A stretch of DNA of 64,000 nucleotides from Georgenia satyanarayanai (GCF_900116375.1 NZ_UETB01000001.1:441802-505801), one strand, 5' to 3'; shown: positions 24,133-33,191, counted from the stretch's first letter. Notes: generated from the letters alone by a model not told the origin. Numbers and translations: made by a program.

Positions 24133-25815
24133 TCAGCCGCGCAGGGCCGCCAGAGCCTCGCGCCGCCGCTCCTGCTCGACCGGGTCGGGGACCGGGACGG
24201 AGGCGAGCAGCTTGCGGGTGTAGGGGTGCTGCGGTGCCTGCAGCACCTGCTCGTCGGTCCCGAGCTCGACGAGGTCGCCGCGGTAGAGCACGGCGATCCG
24301 GTCGGCGAGCATGCCGACGACGGCGAGGTCGTGGCTGATGAAGAGCGTCGCGAAGCCGAGGCGCTCCTGCAGCTCGCTGAAGACCTCGAGCACCTTGGCC
24401 TGGACCGACACGTCCAGCGCCGAGGTGGGCTCGTCGGCGACGAGCAGGTCCGGGTCCAGCGCCAGCCCACGCGCCAGGCTGGCCCGCTGGCGCTGCCCGC
24501 CGGACAGCTCGTGGGGGTAGCGCTCGGCGTAGTGCGTGGGGAGGTGGACGGCGTCGAGCAGCTCGTCGACCCGCGGGCGGGCCGCGGCGGCGTCCTTGGC
24601 CCGGCCGTGGATGAGCAACGGCTCCGCGACGGCCTCACCGATGGTGAGGAGGGGGTTGAAGCTCGTGGCCGGGTCCTGGAAGACGAAGCCGACCCGGGCG
24701 CGCAGCGGCCGGAACGCCTTCTCCTTGAAGCCGACCATCTCGTGGCCCAGGACCTGCAGCGAACCGCCGGTGGCGCGGGTGAGGCCCGCGATGGCCCGGC
24801 CGATCGTCGTCTTGCCCGAGCCGGACTCGCCGACGAGGCCGAGGACCTCACCGGGCGCGATGTCGAAGCTCACCTTGTTGACGGCGCGGAAGTCGGGCTG
24901 GCGCAGCCGGCCGGGGTAGACGATCTCCAGGTCACGGGCGCGGACCACCGGCTCGGGCCCGGCCGCCGCGGCGGCGGGGGAGGGCCCGGGCTCCCAGTCG
25001 GGGGTGTGGACGCCCAGCCTGGGCACCGCGCCGAGGAGCTGGTGGGTGTACTCGTGCTGCGGGGCGGCGAAGAGCTCGCGGGCCGGCGCCTGCTCCACGA
25101 CCTTGCCGCGGTACATGACCGCGACCCGGTCCGCGAGGTCCGCGACGACGCCCATGTTGTGGGTGATGAGGATGATCGCGCGCCCGAACTCGTCGCGCAC
25201 CGCCCGCAGCAGGTCGAGGATCTCGGCCTGGACGGTGACGTCCAGGGCCGTCGTCGGCTCGTCGGCGACGATGACCTTGGGGTCCAGGGCGAGGGCCATG
25301 GCGATGACGATGCGCTGCTTCTGGCCGCCGGAGAACTGGTGGGGGTAGTGGTCCACCCGCTTCTCGGGGTCGGGGATGCCGACCTTGCCAAGCATCTCCA
25401 CCGCCCGGGCGCGCGCCTCCTTCTTGGAGTACTCCCCGTGCGCCCGCAGCCCCTCGGCCAGCTGCCAGCCGACCGTGTAGACCGGGTTGAGCGCCGTCGA
25501 GGGCTCCTGGAAGACCATGGCGACGTCCCGGCCACGCGCCCGGCGCAGGTCGGCCGCCCGCAGCTGGACGATGTCGTTGCCCGCGAGGACGACGGCGCCC
25601 TCGACGCTCGCGTTGTCGGGCAGCAGCCCGAGCACGCTCTTGGCCGTCACGGTCTTGCCCGAGCCGGACTCACCGACCACGGCCAGCACCTCGCCGGGGT
25701 TGACGTGCAGGGAGACGCCGTCGACGGCGTGGACCGGCTCCCCGTCGGTGGCGAAGGTGATGTGCAGGTCCCGGATGTCGACGACGTGCTCGCCGTCGGC
25801 GTCGTGCGCGGTCAT
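24133..25815 (-). CDS. Peptide ABC transporter, fused double ATPase (OppD-OppF type)
   Basis: 560 residues with two complete ABC modules in one chain. Module 1: Walker A GESGSGKT, signature FSGGQKQR, Walker B VIVADEPTTALD. Module 2: Walker A GESGSGKT, signature LSGGQRQR, Walker B LLVADEPTSALD. Each ends with the oligopeptide/nickel extension (PQHEYTHQLL and PQHPYTRKLL). It powers the two permeases upstream. The start ATG overlaps the DppC stop by one base (TGATG). Last gene of the operon. Confidence 0.96.
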   Translation of the reverse strand: MTAHDADGEHVVDIRDLHITFATDGEPVHAVDGVSLHVNPGEVLAVVGESGSGKTVTAKSVLGLLPDNASVEGAVVLAGNDIVQLRAADLRRARGRDVAMVFQEPSTALNPVYTVGWQLAEGLRAHGEYSKKEARARAVEMLGKVGIPDPEKRVDHYPHQFSGGQKQRIVIAMALALDPKVIVADEPTTALDVTVQAEILDLLRAVRDEFGRAIILITHNMGVVADLADRVAVMYRGKVVEQAPARELFAAPQHEYTHQLLGAVPRLGVHTPDWEPGPSPAAAAAGPEPVVRARDLEIVYPGRLRQPDFRAVNKVSFDIAPGEVLGLVGESGSGKTTIGRAIAGLTRATGGSLQVLGHEMVGFKEKAFRPLRARVGFVFQDPATSFNPLLTIGEAVAEPLLIHGRAKDAAAARPRVDELLDAVHLPTHYAERYPHELSGGQRQRASLARGLALDPDLLVADEPTSALDVSVQAKVLEVFSELQERLGFATLFISHDLAVVGMLADRIAVLYRGDLVELGTDEQVLQAPQHPYTRKLLASVPVPDPVEQERRREALAALRG

Positions 25816-26813
25816 CACGCCGCTCCCTTCATGGCGGTGGCGACGCGGCGCGGGCGTGGAGGCCGGCGCCGGATGCGCAGCCGCGGGTCGGACAGGTCGT
25901 TGAGGCTCTCGCCGACGAGGGTGATCCCGAGGACGAGCAGGACGATGGCGGCACCGGGGAAGACGCCGGTCCACCAGATGCCGCTCGCGACGTCGGAGAT
26001 CGCCCGGTTGAGGTCGTAGCCCCACTCGGCCGCCGCGGTCGGGTTGATGCCGAAGCCGAGGAAGCCGAGGCCGGCGAGGGTGAGGATCGCCTCGGAGGCG
26101 TTGAGCGTGACGATGAGCGGCAGGGACCGGGTCGCGTTGCGCAGGACGTGGCGCGAGAGGATCCGCGGGGTCGAGGCGCCCAGCACCCGGGCGGACTCGA
26201 CGAAGGCCTCGGCCTTGAGCCGGACCGTCTCGGCACGCACCACCCGGAAGTACTGCGGGACGAAGACCACGGTGATCGAGATGGCCGCTGCCGCGATGCC
26301 GCCGAGGAAGCTCGACTGCCCCCCGGAGATGATGATCGACACGACGATCGCCAGCAGCAGGGACGGGAAGGCGTAGACCGCGTCGGCGATGGTCACGAGG
26401 ATCCTGTCGAGCCAGCCGCCGAGGTAGCCGGACACGAGCCCGAGGGCGATGCCGAGGAAGATCGAGGCGACGACGGCGAGGACCACCGTGAGCAGCGCCG
26501 TCTGGGCGCCCCACACCACGCGGGAGAACACGTCGTAGCCGCCCACCGTGGTGCCCCACCAGAACTCGCCCGACGGCGGCGCCTGGCGCGGGAAGGACCC
26601 GTCCGGCCCGCTGAGCTGGTTGAAGGAGTAGGGCGCGATCAGCGGCGCGAGGGCGGCCATGAGGACGAAGACGGTGCAGATGACGAGGCCGGCGATGAGC
26701 ATGCCGCGCTGCAGGCCGACGCTGCGGCGCAGCTGCCACACGAGCGGGAGCTTCTTCCAGCGGGCCTCGTGCGCCGCGGCGCCGTGCTCGACGGGGTCGG
26801 GTGCGGTGCTCAT
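25815..26813 (-). CDS. Peptide ABC transporter permease (DppC/OppC type)
   Basis: 332 residues. The N-terminal OppC_N helix (GMLIAGLVICTVFVLMAALAPL) leads to the periplasmic WWGTTVGGYDVFSR motif typical of DppC proteins. The EAA loop is AFVESARVLGASTPRI. About six membrane helices. The start lies two bases after the DppB stop. Confidence 0.95.
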   Translation of the reverse strand: MSTAPDPVEHGAAAHEARWKKLPLVWQLRRSVGLQRGMLIAGLVICTVFVLMAALAPLIAPYSFNQLSGPDGSFPRQAPPSGEFWWGTTVGGYDVFSRVVWGAQTALLTVVLAVVASIFLGIALGLVSGYLGGWLDRILVTIADAVYAFPSLLLAIVVSIIISGGQSSFLGGIAAAAISITVVFVPQYFRVVRAETVRLKAEAFVESARVLGASTPRILSRHVLRNATRSLPLIVTLNASEAILTLAGLGFLGFGINPTAAAEWGYDLNRAISDVASGIWWTGVFPGAAIVLLVLGITLVGESLNDLSDPRLRIRRRPPRPRRVATAMKGAA

Positions 26814-26815
26814 CG

Positions 26816-27892
26816 TCAGTACCTCACTCTCGGGTCGATGAGGGCAGCGATGACGTCGACGACGAAGTTCGTCACCGCGACGATCACCGCGAGGAGCGCG
26901 ACGATGCCCTGGACGGCGACGAAGTCGCGCGCGCCCAGGTACTGGGCCAGCTGGAAGCCCAGCCCCCGCCACTCGAAGGTCGTCTCGGTGAGGATCGCGC
27001 CACCGAGCATGAGCGCGATCTGCATGCCCATGACGGTGATGATCGGGATGAGGGCGGGCTTGTAGGCGTGCTTGCGCAGGAGGCGGCCCTCGGGGACACC
27101 GCGGGAGCGGGCGGCGTCGACGTAGTCCATGCCGAGCGTGCCGATGAGGTTGGTGCGCACGAGCCGCAGGAACACCCCGGCGGTGAGCAGTCCCAGGGCG
27201 ACGGCGGGCAGGACGGCGTGGGACAGGACGTCAACGATGAGGTCCCAGCGTCCGGTACGCAGCGCGTCGAGGATGTTGATGCCGCTGGACCCGGAGATCC
27301 GGTCCAGGGTCAGCTGGGTGCCGGGTGTGGCGCGCCCGCCCAGCGGGAACCAGCCCAGCCACACCGAGAACACGAGCTTGAGCAGCAGGCCGGCGAAGAA
27401 GACCGGGGTGGCGTAGCACAGGATCGCGAAGACGCGGAGCACGGCGTCGGGCAGCTGGTCGCGGCGGTAGGCGGCGATGCGCCCCAGGGGGATGCCCACG
27501 ACCAGCGCGACGATCAGCGAGAAGACGACGAGCTCGAGGGTCGCGGTGCCGTACGTCAGGAGGATCTCGCTGATCGCCCGGTTGTCGGTCACCGTGCGGC
27601 CGAAGTCGCCGGTGAAGATCTGGCCCAGGTACTCGACGTACTGGACCAGGACCGGCCGGTCGTAGCCCGCGTCGGCCAGCCGCTCGGCGAGCTGGTCGGG
27701 GGTCAGCCGCCCGCCGACCGAGGCGGAGATCGGGTCACCGACCACGCGCATGAGGAAGAACACCAGGGTGACCAGGATGAACACCGTGGGGATGATGAGC
27801 AGGAACCGCACGAGGATGTAGCGGCCCAGCCCCGAGCCGCCGGACCTGCCGGCGGGTGTGGTGCCCACCGCCTGTTCGTCAGCGATCGTCAC
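26816..27892 (-). CDS. Peptide ABC transporter permease (DppB/OppB type)
   Basis: 358 residues. First helix LVRFLLIIPTVFILVTLVFFL and the DppB hallmark GDFGRTVTDNRAISEILL. EAA-type loop DYVDAARSRGVPEGRLL, followed by WRGLGFQLAQYLGARDF. It starts with GTG at 27892 after a GAGAGGAG site. A 40-base stem-loop separates it from the binding-protein gene and probably lowers its expression relative to that gene. Confidence 0.95.
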   Translation of the reverse strand: MTIADEQAVGTTPAGRSGGSGLGRYILVRFLLIIPTVFILVTLVFFLMRVVGDPISASVGGRLTPDQLAERLADAGYDRPVLVQYVEYLGQIFTGDFGRTVTDNRAISEILLTYGTATLELVVFSLIVALVVGIPLGRIAAYRRDQLPDAVLRVFAILCYATPVFFAGLLLKLVFSVWLGWFPLGGRATPGTQLTLDRISGSSGINILDALRTGRWDLIVDVLSHAVLPAVALGLLTAGVFLRLVRTNLIGTLGMDYVDAARSRGVPEGRLLRKHAYKPALIPIITVMGMQIALMLGGAILTETTFEWRGLGFQLAQYLGARDFVAVQGIVALLAVIVAVTNFVVDVIAALIDPRVRY

Positions 27893-27908
27893 GACAACTC
27901 CTCTCACG

Positions 27909-27948
27909 GACGGGACGGGGCGCCGCTGGTGCGGCACCCCGTCCCGTC
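27909..27948. terminator. Intercistronic stem-loop in peptide transporter operon
   Basis: GACGGGACGGGG-c-GCCGC-TGGT-GCGGC-a-CCCCGTCCCGTC: a 17-bp stem with one internal mismatch between the binding-protein stop (27969) and the DppB start (27892). Such structures usually stabilise the upstream message or cause partial termination, so that the binding protein is made in excess. Confidence 0.7.
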
Positions 27949-27968
27949 GTCGTGGATGTGCGCTCGGG

Positions 27969-29609
27969 CTAGCGGCCGAGCGGGGCGTAGCGGAACTTGA
28001 AGGAGGCGTCGAGGGTGACGCCGGTGATGTCGTTCTGGGCCACGGCCACCTGGGCGCCCTGGAGGTAGGGCAGGGTGGACAGGTCCTCGGCGACCAGACG
28101 CTGCACCTCGGCGATCTTCTGCTCACGCGCGGCCGGGTCCGGCTCGGTGGCCTGGTCGAGGATGAGGTCGTTGACCTCCTGGTCCTCGTAGCCGTTGACG
28201 AGGAAGTTCTCGGTGAGGAAGAACGGCGAGAGGTAGTTGTCCGCGTCGGAGTAGTCCGGGAACCAGCCGAGCTGGTAGGCCGGGTACACGCTCTCGACGC
28301 GCTCGGTGTTGTAGGTGTCCCACAGCGTCGACTGGAGCGTCACGTCGAACAGGCCGCCGGCCTCGAGCTGGCTCTCGATCATCGCGTACTCCTCGTCGGA
28401 GGAGTTGCCGTAGTGGTCGGGGCTGTACTGGAGGTTGAGCGCGACCGGCGTCTGGACACCGGCCTCCTCGAGGGTCGCCGCGGCGGCGTCGGCGTCCGGG
28501 CCGCCCTCGCCGTCGCCGTACATCTCGAGCAGCGGCTCGGCGGCGCCGCTGAGGCCCTCGGGCACGTAGGAGTACAGCGGGGTGTAGGTGCCCTGGTAGA
28601 TCTCCTGGCTCAGCGCCTCGCGGTCGAGCAGGTGCGCGGCGGCCTGGCGCACGGCCAGGGCCTTGGCCGGGTCGGCCTCCTCGGTCGCCTCACCGAAGGG
28701 CTGGGCGTTGAAGTCCCAGGTGATGTAGCGGATCTCGCCGCCGGGGCCGTCGTGGATCGTCACGGCGTCGTCGCCCTCGAGGTCGGCGAGGTCGGTGGGG
28801 GAGAGGTTGCGGAACGCGACGTCCACGTCACCCTGCTGGACGGCCAGCTTGAGGGAGGTCTCCTCGGTGAAGTACTGCGCGGTGACGACGTCGGTCTCCG
28901 GAGCGCCGAGCATGCCGCCGTAGTCGGCGAAGGCCTCGTAGCGCACCAGCTCGTTCTGGGTGTAGTCGGTGATCGCGTACTGGCCGGCGAAGGCGTTGCC
29001 CTCGACGATCTCCTCGGCGGGGGTCAGCTCGGTGGCCGAGAAGACCTCCTCGTCGACGATCGGGCCGACGGGCGAGGAGAGCACCTGCGGGAAGGTCTGG
29101 TCGTTCTCACTCGTGAGGTGGAAGACGACGGTGAGCTCGTCCGGCGCCTCGACGCTGTCGAGGTTGTACAGCAGCGAGGACGGGCCGTTCGGGTCGGCGA
29201 TCTCGCGCTGGCGGTCGAAGCTGAACTTCACGTCCGAGGAGGTGAGCTCGTTGCCGTTGGCGAAGGTCAGGCCCTCTTTGAGGGTGACGGTGTACTCCGT
29301 GGGCGCGGTGAACTCCGCCGACTCGGCGATGTCCGGCTCGACGTCCGGGCTGCCGTACGGGGTGTTGAGCAGGAAGGGGAAGACCTGGTTCTGGACGAGG
29401 AAGGAGCCGTTGTCGTAGGAGCCGGCCGGGTCCAGGGAGTAGATGACGTCGGTGGTGCCGACGGTGATGCCGTCGCCGCCGGAGCCCGTGGCGTCGTCGC
29501 CGGAGCCCCCGCCGCCGCCGTCGTCGGTCTCCGCGCACGCCGCAAGGACGAGGATGAGGGCGGTCGAGGCACCAACCAGTACCCGGCGCCGCTGGTGAGC
29601 GAGGGCCAT
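27969..29609 (-). CDS. Peptide ABC transporter substrate-binding lipoprotein
   Basis: 546 residues, SBP family 5. Lipobox VLAAC, then a Gly/Asp linker and TDVIYSLDPAGSYDNGSFLV. Family landmarks: YTVTLKEGLTFANGNELTSSDVKFSFDR, AVRQAAAHLLDREALSQEIY and the C-terminal LPYLQGAQVAVAQNDITGV. It catches di- or oligopeptides on the outer face of the membrane. ATG 29609 has AAGGAAGTG upstream. First gene of the operon 29609 to 24133. Confidence 0.95.
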   Translation of the reverse strand: MALAHQRRRVLVGASTALILVLAACAETDDGGGGGSGDDATGSGGDGITVGTTDVIYSLDPAGSYDNGSFLVQNQVFPFLLNTPYGSPDVEPDIAESAEFTAPTEYTVTLKEGLTFANGNELTSSDVKFSFDRQREIADPNGPSSLLYNLDSVEAPDELTVVFHLTSENDQTFPQVLSSPVGPIVDEEVFSATELTPAEEIVEGNAFAGQYAITDYTQNELVRYEAFADYGGMLGAPETDVVTAQYFTEETSLKLAVQQGDVDVAFRNLSPTDLADLEGDDAVTIHDGPGGEIRYITWDFNAQPFGEATEEADPAKALAVRQAAAHLLDREALSQEIYQGTYTPLYSYVPEGLSGAAEPLLEMYGDGEGGPDADAAAATLEEAGVQTPVALNLQYSPDHYGNSSDEEYAMIESQLEAGGLFDVTLQSTLWDTYNTERVESVYPAYQLGWFPDYSDADNYLSPFFLTENFLVNGYEDQEVNDLILDQATEPDPAAREQKIAEVQRLVAEDLSTLPYLQGAQVAVAQNDITGVTLDASFKFRYAPLGR

Positions 29610-29804
29610 AGTTCACTTCCTTAGAACGGGTGAGCCGCCCGCCCCGAGATGCGGGGTCGAGCGGCGGCTGCTCTCGCGTCCACCCGACGTGGGCGGGACG
29701 CGGGTATGGAAACTAACACACCGTGTCTCACTCTCTGAGCGCCCGGTGCCAGCGCCCAGTGCGCGCCATGGCCGTGCGGTGCTGCGGCGCCGCACCATGG
29801 TGGG

Positions 29805-30305
29805 ATGACGACGGCGCACCGTCACGAGCACGCGGCAGCCCTGGTCGTGTCCGCCGGGCCTGCGGTGGTGCTCGAGATCGGCTGCGGGAACGGGGCCGTG
29901 CTCGAGCTGCTGGCGGAGCGGCTGCCCCAGGCGCGGCTCATCGGCCTCGACCGGTCCGCGACGGCCCTCGCCCGGGCGGCGGGACGGCTCCGGGAGCAGG
30001 TGGCGGCCGGGCGCGTGACGCTCGTGCAAGCCGCGATCGTCGAGCTCGGCCTGCCGGCCGCGAGCGTGGACGTCGCGGTCGCCGTCAACGTCAACGTCTT
30101 CTGGACCAGCTCCGCCGCGGCCGAGCTCGCGGTGCTGGCGCGCGTGCTGCGGCCCGGTGGGGAGCTTCACCTCGTCGTCGCGCCACCGTCACCCGACCCG
30201 CGGGTGCGGGCGGGCACGGAGGGGTCCCTGCGGCGGGCGGGCTGGACGACGACGGCGGTCGCCGAGCACGGAGGAGTCGTCGCCGTCTCGGCGACGCCCG
30301 GTTGA
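29805..30305 (+). CDS. Class I SAM-dependent methyltransferase (short)
   Basis: 166 residues. Motif I VVLEIGCGNGAVLELLAE, motif II acidic end LIGLDRS, and post-II VDVAVAVNVNVFWTS where most relatives carry the catalytic or substrate-contact loop; ending VLRPGGELHLVV. The N-terminal ~15 residues are short, so the usual N-terminal cap helix region is mostly missing. Substrate unknown. Divergent from the peptide operon and alone. Confidence 0.8.
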   Translation: MTTAHRHEHAAALVVSAGPAVVLEIGCGNGAVLELLAERLPQARLIGLDRSATALARAAGRLREQVAAGRVTLVQAAIVELGLPAASVDVAVAVNVNVFWTSSAAAELAVLARVLRPGGELHLVVAPPSPDPRVRAGTEGSLRRAGWTTTAVAEHGGVVAVSATPG

Positions 30306-30396
30306 GGCAGGGGCCGGCGCGCGCCCTGCCCCGGTCCGGGTCACCGTGTGCCCTGCCGGACGCTCGGTGACCCGGAGGCGGTGGGAGGGCGGCGGC

Positions 30397-30879
30397 TCAG
30401 GACGTCGGCGCGTCCATCGACCTCCCGGTCTCGACGTAGGTCTTGAGCCCGGACAGCGACCACGGCCAGCCGCCGCCACCGCCCTGCGGGTCGCCGCCGC
30501 CGTTGAGCTCCTCGGCCTGGTCGGGCGCGGCGCTGACGTCGTGGGTGAGGACGACCTTGGTCTGGCTGTTGGGGTACTCCGTCAGCTCCCAGGTGAGACG
30601 GGTGGCCGGCGCCCCGGGCCGCCACGTGGGGCTCCAGGACAGCACGAGCAGTCGGGGCGGGTCGATCTCGACGACCTCACCCTCGACGGCCACCGGCCCC
30701 ATGCCGAAGGCGACCATGTCCGGTGTGGAGAGGTTGCGGTAGGTCCCGCCGGGTCGCGGGTCGATCTCGACATCCCCGCCGTAGCCCCACTGCGTGGTGC
30801 CCTCGGAGGTGGTGATGGCGTCCCAGATCCGCTGGGCCGGGGCGTTGATGTAGATGGTGTGGATGACGTCGGTGCTCAT
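30397..30879 (-). CDS. AHSA1/SRPBCC-domain protein
   Basis: 160 residues of the Bet v 1-like START/AHSA1 fold (INAPAQRIWDAITTSEGTTQ, RPGGTYRNLSTPDMV, VVEIDPPRLLVLSW, WSLSGLKTYVETG). Such proteins bind hydrophobic ligands; those paired with ArsR regulators are common in actinobacteria but mostly uncharacterised. Its ATG overlaps the ArsR stop by four bases, so the two are translated together. Confidence 0.88.
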   Translation of the reverse strand: MSTDVIHTIYINAPAQRIWDAITTSEGTTQWGYGGDVEIDPRPGGTYRNLSTPDMVAFGMGPVAVEGEVVEIDPPRLLVLSWSPTWRPGAPATRLTWELTEYPNSQTKVVLTHDVSAAPDQAEELNGGGDPQGGGGGWPWSLSGLKTYVETGRSMDAPTS

Positions 30880-31217
30880 GACGGGTCCTTGTCCTCGAGT
30901 CGTTCCTTGAGATCGATGAGGGCGTCAGCCGTGCGCGCCCTGTCGGTGTACTTGCCGATCCACCGGCGGTGGATCTGCTGCACGGGGACCGGGTTGAGGT
31001 AGTGCTCCTTGACCCGGCCCACCTTGCGGGTGGTCACCAGCCCGGCCGCCTCGAGCAGCCGCAGGTGCTTGGCCACGCCGAAGCGCGTCATCTCCACGCG
31101 CTCGGCGACGACGTCCTCGAGCTCCCCCAGCGCGCGTCCGTCGCGCTCGAAGAGGGCGTCCAGGAGCAGCCGGCGGACGGGGTCCGCCAGTGCCTTGAAC
31201 ACGAGGTCCTCGTCCAC
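30876..31217 (-). CDS. ArsR-family winged-helix regulator
   Basis: 113 residues starting with GTG at 31217. Winged helix: DPVRRLLLDALFERDG, the recognition region MTRFGVAKHLRLLEAAGLV, and the wing KVGRVKEHYLNP. No metal-binding Cys motif is present, so it probably senses something other than a metal. Its promoter contains a perfect palindrome between -35 and -10 (31227-31250), consistent with autorepression. It is translationally coupled to the AHSA1 protein. Confidence 0.92.
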   Translation of the reverse strand: MDEDLVFKALADPVRRLLLDALFERDGRALGELEDVVAERVEMTRFGVAKHLRLLEAAGLVTTRKVGRVKEHYLNPVPVQQIHRRWIGKYTDRARTADALIDLKERLEDKDPS

Positions 31218-31223
31218 GCGTCC

Positions 31224-31253
31224 AGCATAGGTGACCAATAAGTCACCTATCAA
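31224..31253 (-). promoter_or_regulatory. Promoter and operator of arsR-AHSA1 operon
   Basis: Minus strand: -35 TTGATA (31253-31248), 18-base spacer, -10 TATGCT (31229-31224), and the GTG start six bases later, so the message is leaderless. The palindrome ATAGGTGAC-N6-GTCACCTAT (31227-31250) fills the spacer and overlaps both hexamers, an ideal repressor site for the encoded ArsR protein. Confidence 0.8.
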
Positions 31254-31278
31254 GGGTGCGGCCCACTGTGCGCCCGGT

Positions 31279-31319
31279 GGTCCCACCGTGCGCCCGGTCG
31301 ACGGGGCGCACGGTGGACC
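31279..31319. terminator. Hairpin after alpha/beta hydrolase gene
   Basis: GGTCCCACCGTGCGCCC pairs with GGGGCGCACGGTGGACC (one bulged base) around a seven-base loop. The GTGCGCCCGGT segment is also directly repeated at 31268. It lies downstream of the leftward hydrolase gene (ends 31388) and upstream of the ArsR promoter. Confidence 0.6.
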
Positions 31320-31387
31320 AGCGGGAGCACGGTGCGGGGGAGGGGGCAAGGGGCGGGGCGGCGGGAGGGAGTGGGCGGAGGTGGGCG

Positions 31388-32095
31388 TCAGCCCGGTCGG
31401 GCGCCCGTCACCTCTCCGGCGTAGCGGTCGAGCAGCGCGGCCACCTGGTCCGGGTGGCTGAGCGCGGCAAGATGGCCGCCGTCGACGTCGTCGGGCAGGA
31501 TCCCGAGGCGCTCGCGGGCGAGGCGGTGCTGGAAGTCGCGCGGGAAGAGGCGGTCGTCGCGGCCGGTGACGACCCGGGTGGGGACGTCGGGCCACGCGTC
31601 CAGCGGCCACGGGTCGGCGAAGGGCCGGCCGGACTGGTTGGCGGCAGTGTCGCCCTCCGCGGTGAAGAGCTCGGGCGGGACGTCGTGACCGTAGAGGACC
31701 GCCTCGTCCTGGAGGTCCGCCTCGGTCAGCCCGATGCTCCGCGCGTGCTCGACCATCGCCTCGTGCTGCCCCGTCACCCGCCACCAGTCCCCACCGGTCT
31801 CACCCGGCAGCGGGACCATCGCGTTGTGCAGGACGATGAGGCGGACCGGGCGGCGCTCGCAGACGAGCGGTGCGGTGAGCGCGCCCATCGACAGCGCGAC
31901 GACGGCGACGTCGTCCGCACCGGGCGGGACCGCGGCCACGACCGCGTCGGTGTACGCGGCCAGCCCGGCGTCGTCGTCCCCGGCAGGAAGGTCGACGGGC
32001 ACGGCGCGGTGCCCGCGAGCCTCGAGCTCACGGGCGACGAGGTGCCAGATCCACCCGGACCCGCCGGCCCCGGGGAGCAGCACGAAGCTGGCCAT
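31388..32095 (-). CDS. Alpha/beta hydrolase
   Basis: 235 residues. Starts FVLLPGAGGSGWIWH (oxyanion HG-type loop), nucleophile elbow VVALSMGALTAPL (Ser), acid Asp in VVTGRDDRLFP and His in DGGHLAALSHPDQVA. It resembles the EstC/hydroxynitrile lyase-like esterases; substrate unknown. ATG 32095 has no clear ribosome site. A stem CCGGCGAG / CTCGCCGG (32107-32132) lies 12 bases upstream with a G-rich loop on the message, which could affect translation. Confidence 0.88.
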   Translation of the reverse strand: MASFVLLPGAGGSGWIWHLVARELEARGHRAVPVDLPAGDDDAGLAAYTDAVVAAVPPGADDVAVVALSMGALTAPLVCERRPVRLIVLHNAMVPLPGETGGDWWRVTGQHEAMVEHARSIGLTEADLQDEAVLYGHDVPPELFTAEGDTAANQSGRPFADPWPLDAWPDVPTRVVTGRDDRLFPRDFQHRLARERLGILPDDVDGGHLAALSHPDQVAALLDRYAGEVTGARPG

Positions 32096-32139
32096 AGGAG
32101 GACAGACCGGCGAGCCCCCCGAAACTCGCCGGGGTACCC

Positions 32140-32205
32140 GAGTACGCACATACGGTCAGTCCCGGCCCCGTCGCAGGGCCCGCCGGTGACCGGATGTGCG
32201 TACTC
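32140..32205. terminator. Long inverted repeat after F420 oxidoreductase gene
   Basis: Arms GAGTACGCACATACGGTCA (32140-32158) and TGACCGGATGTGCGTACTC (32187-32205) pair at 18 of 19 positions with a 28-base GC-rich loop. It lies 24 bases after the leftward gene's stop (32229). It may be a terminator or a small mobile hairpin; the arm sequence loosely resembles the inverted repeat at 10657-10742. Confidence 0.6.
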
Positions 32206-32228
32206 GACGGAGAAGGAGGGGGGCGCCG

Positions 32229-33191
32229 TCAGGCGCGTAGCGCGGGGAGCAGCTCGCGTTCGGCGAGCTCGAGGAAGGGGGTCTGGTCCTGGCCGACGTG
32301 GTGGAGGTACACCTCGTCGAAGCCGAGCTCCTCGTACTCGCGCAGCTGCTCCACCAACCCGGCCACGGAGTCGGTGATGACGACGGCGCCGGCGACGACG
32401 TCGTCGGGCACGTAGCGACCGATCGTGTCGAAGTCCTCGGGCGTGGGGGTGTCGTGCGCGATCGGCTCGGGGAAGGTGTTGTTCTGCCACTGGTCACGCG
32501 CGATGTCGCGCGCCTCGGCCAGCGTGGGGGCGATCGAGACGTGCACCTGGAGGGCGAGCGTGCCGTTCCCGCCGGCCTCCCGGTAGGCACCGACGATCTC
32601 GCGCATCGTCTCGATCTTGCTGTTGATCGTGATGAGCCCGTCGGCCCAGAGCGCGGCGCGGGCGGCGGTGCCGGGGGACAGGGCCGGGCCCATGAGGGCG
32701 GGCGGCTCCGGCGGGAGGGAGTAGAGACGCGCGCGCTCGACCGTCACGTGGCGGCCCCGGTAGGTGACGTCCTCACCGGCGTGGAGGCGGCGGATCACCT
32801 CGACGCACTCCTCGAGGCGCTCCTGGCGCAGGTCCTTGCCGATCCACTTCTCGCCCGTGACGTGCTCGTTCATGTTCTGCCCGCTCCCCAGCGCCACCCA
32901 GAAGCGGCCGGGGAACATCTCGGCGAGCGTGGCCGAGGCCTGCGCGACGATCGCCGGGTGGTAGCGCTGCCCGGGCGCGTTGACCGCGCCCAGGCGCAGG
33001 TTCGTCGTCGCGAGCGCGGCCCCCAGCCAGGACCACGCGAAGCCGGACTGCCCCTGCCGCACCGACCACGGGGCGAAGTGGTCGGAGCACATCGCCATGT
33101 CGAAGCCGGCACGCTCGGCCTGCTGGACGTCACGGAGGAGCCGGGAGGGGGCGATCTGCTCGTGCGAGGCGTGAAATCCGTAGCGGGGCAT
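32229..33191 (-). CDS. LLM-class F420-dependent oxidoreductase (TIGR03557-like)
   Basis: 320 residues, luciferase-like TIM barrel. Start PRYGFHASHEQIAPSRLL; the diagnostic stretches AEMFPGRFWVALGSGQNMNEHV and HPAIVAQASATLAEMFPG match the F420-dependent (G6PDH-like) subgroup. It transfers hydride to or from coenzyme F420 on an unknown substrate. ATG 33191 follows a TAGACA hexamer by six bases. Confidence 0.88.
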   Translation of the reverse strand: MPRYGFHASHEQIAPSRLLRDVQQAERAGFDMAMCSDHFAPWSVRQGQSGFAWSWLGAALATTNLRLGAVNAPGQRYHPAIVAQASATLAEMFPGRFWVALGSGQNMNEHVTGEKWIGKDLRQERLEECVEVIRRLHAGEDVTYRGRHVTVERARLYSLPPEPPALMGPALSPGTAARAALWADGLITINSKIETMREIVGAYREAGGNGTLALQVHVSIAPTLAEARDIARDQWQNNTFPEPIAHDTPTPEDFDTIGRYVPDDVVAGAVVITDSVAGLVEQLREYEELGFDEVYLHHVGQDQTPFLELAERELLPALRA

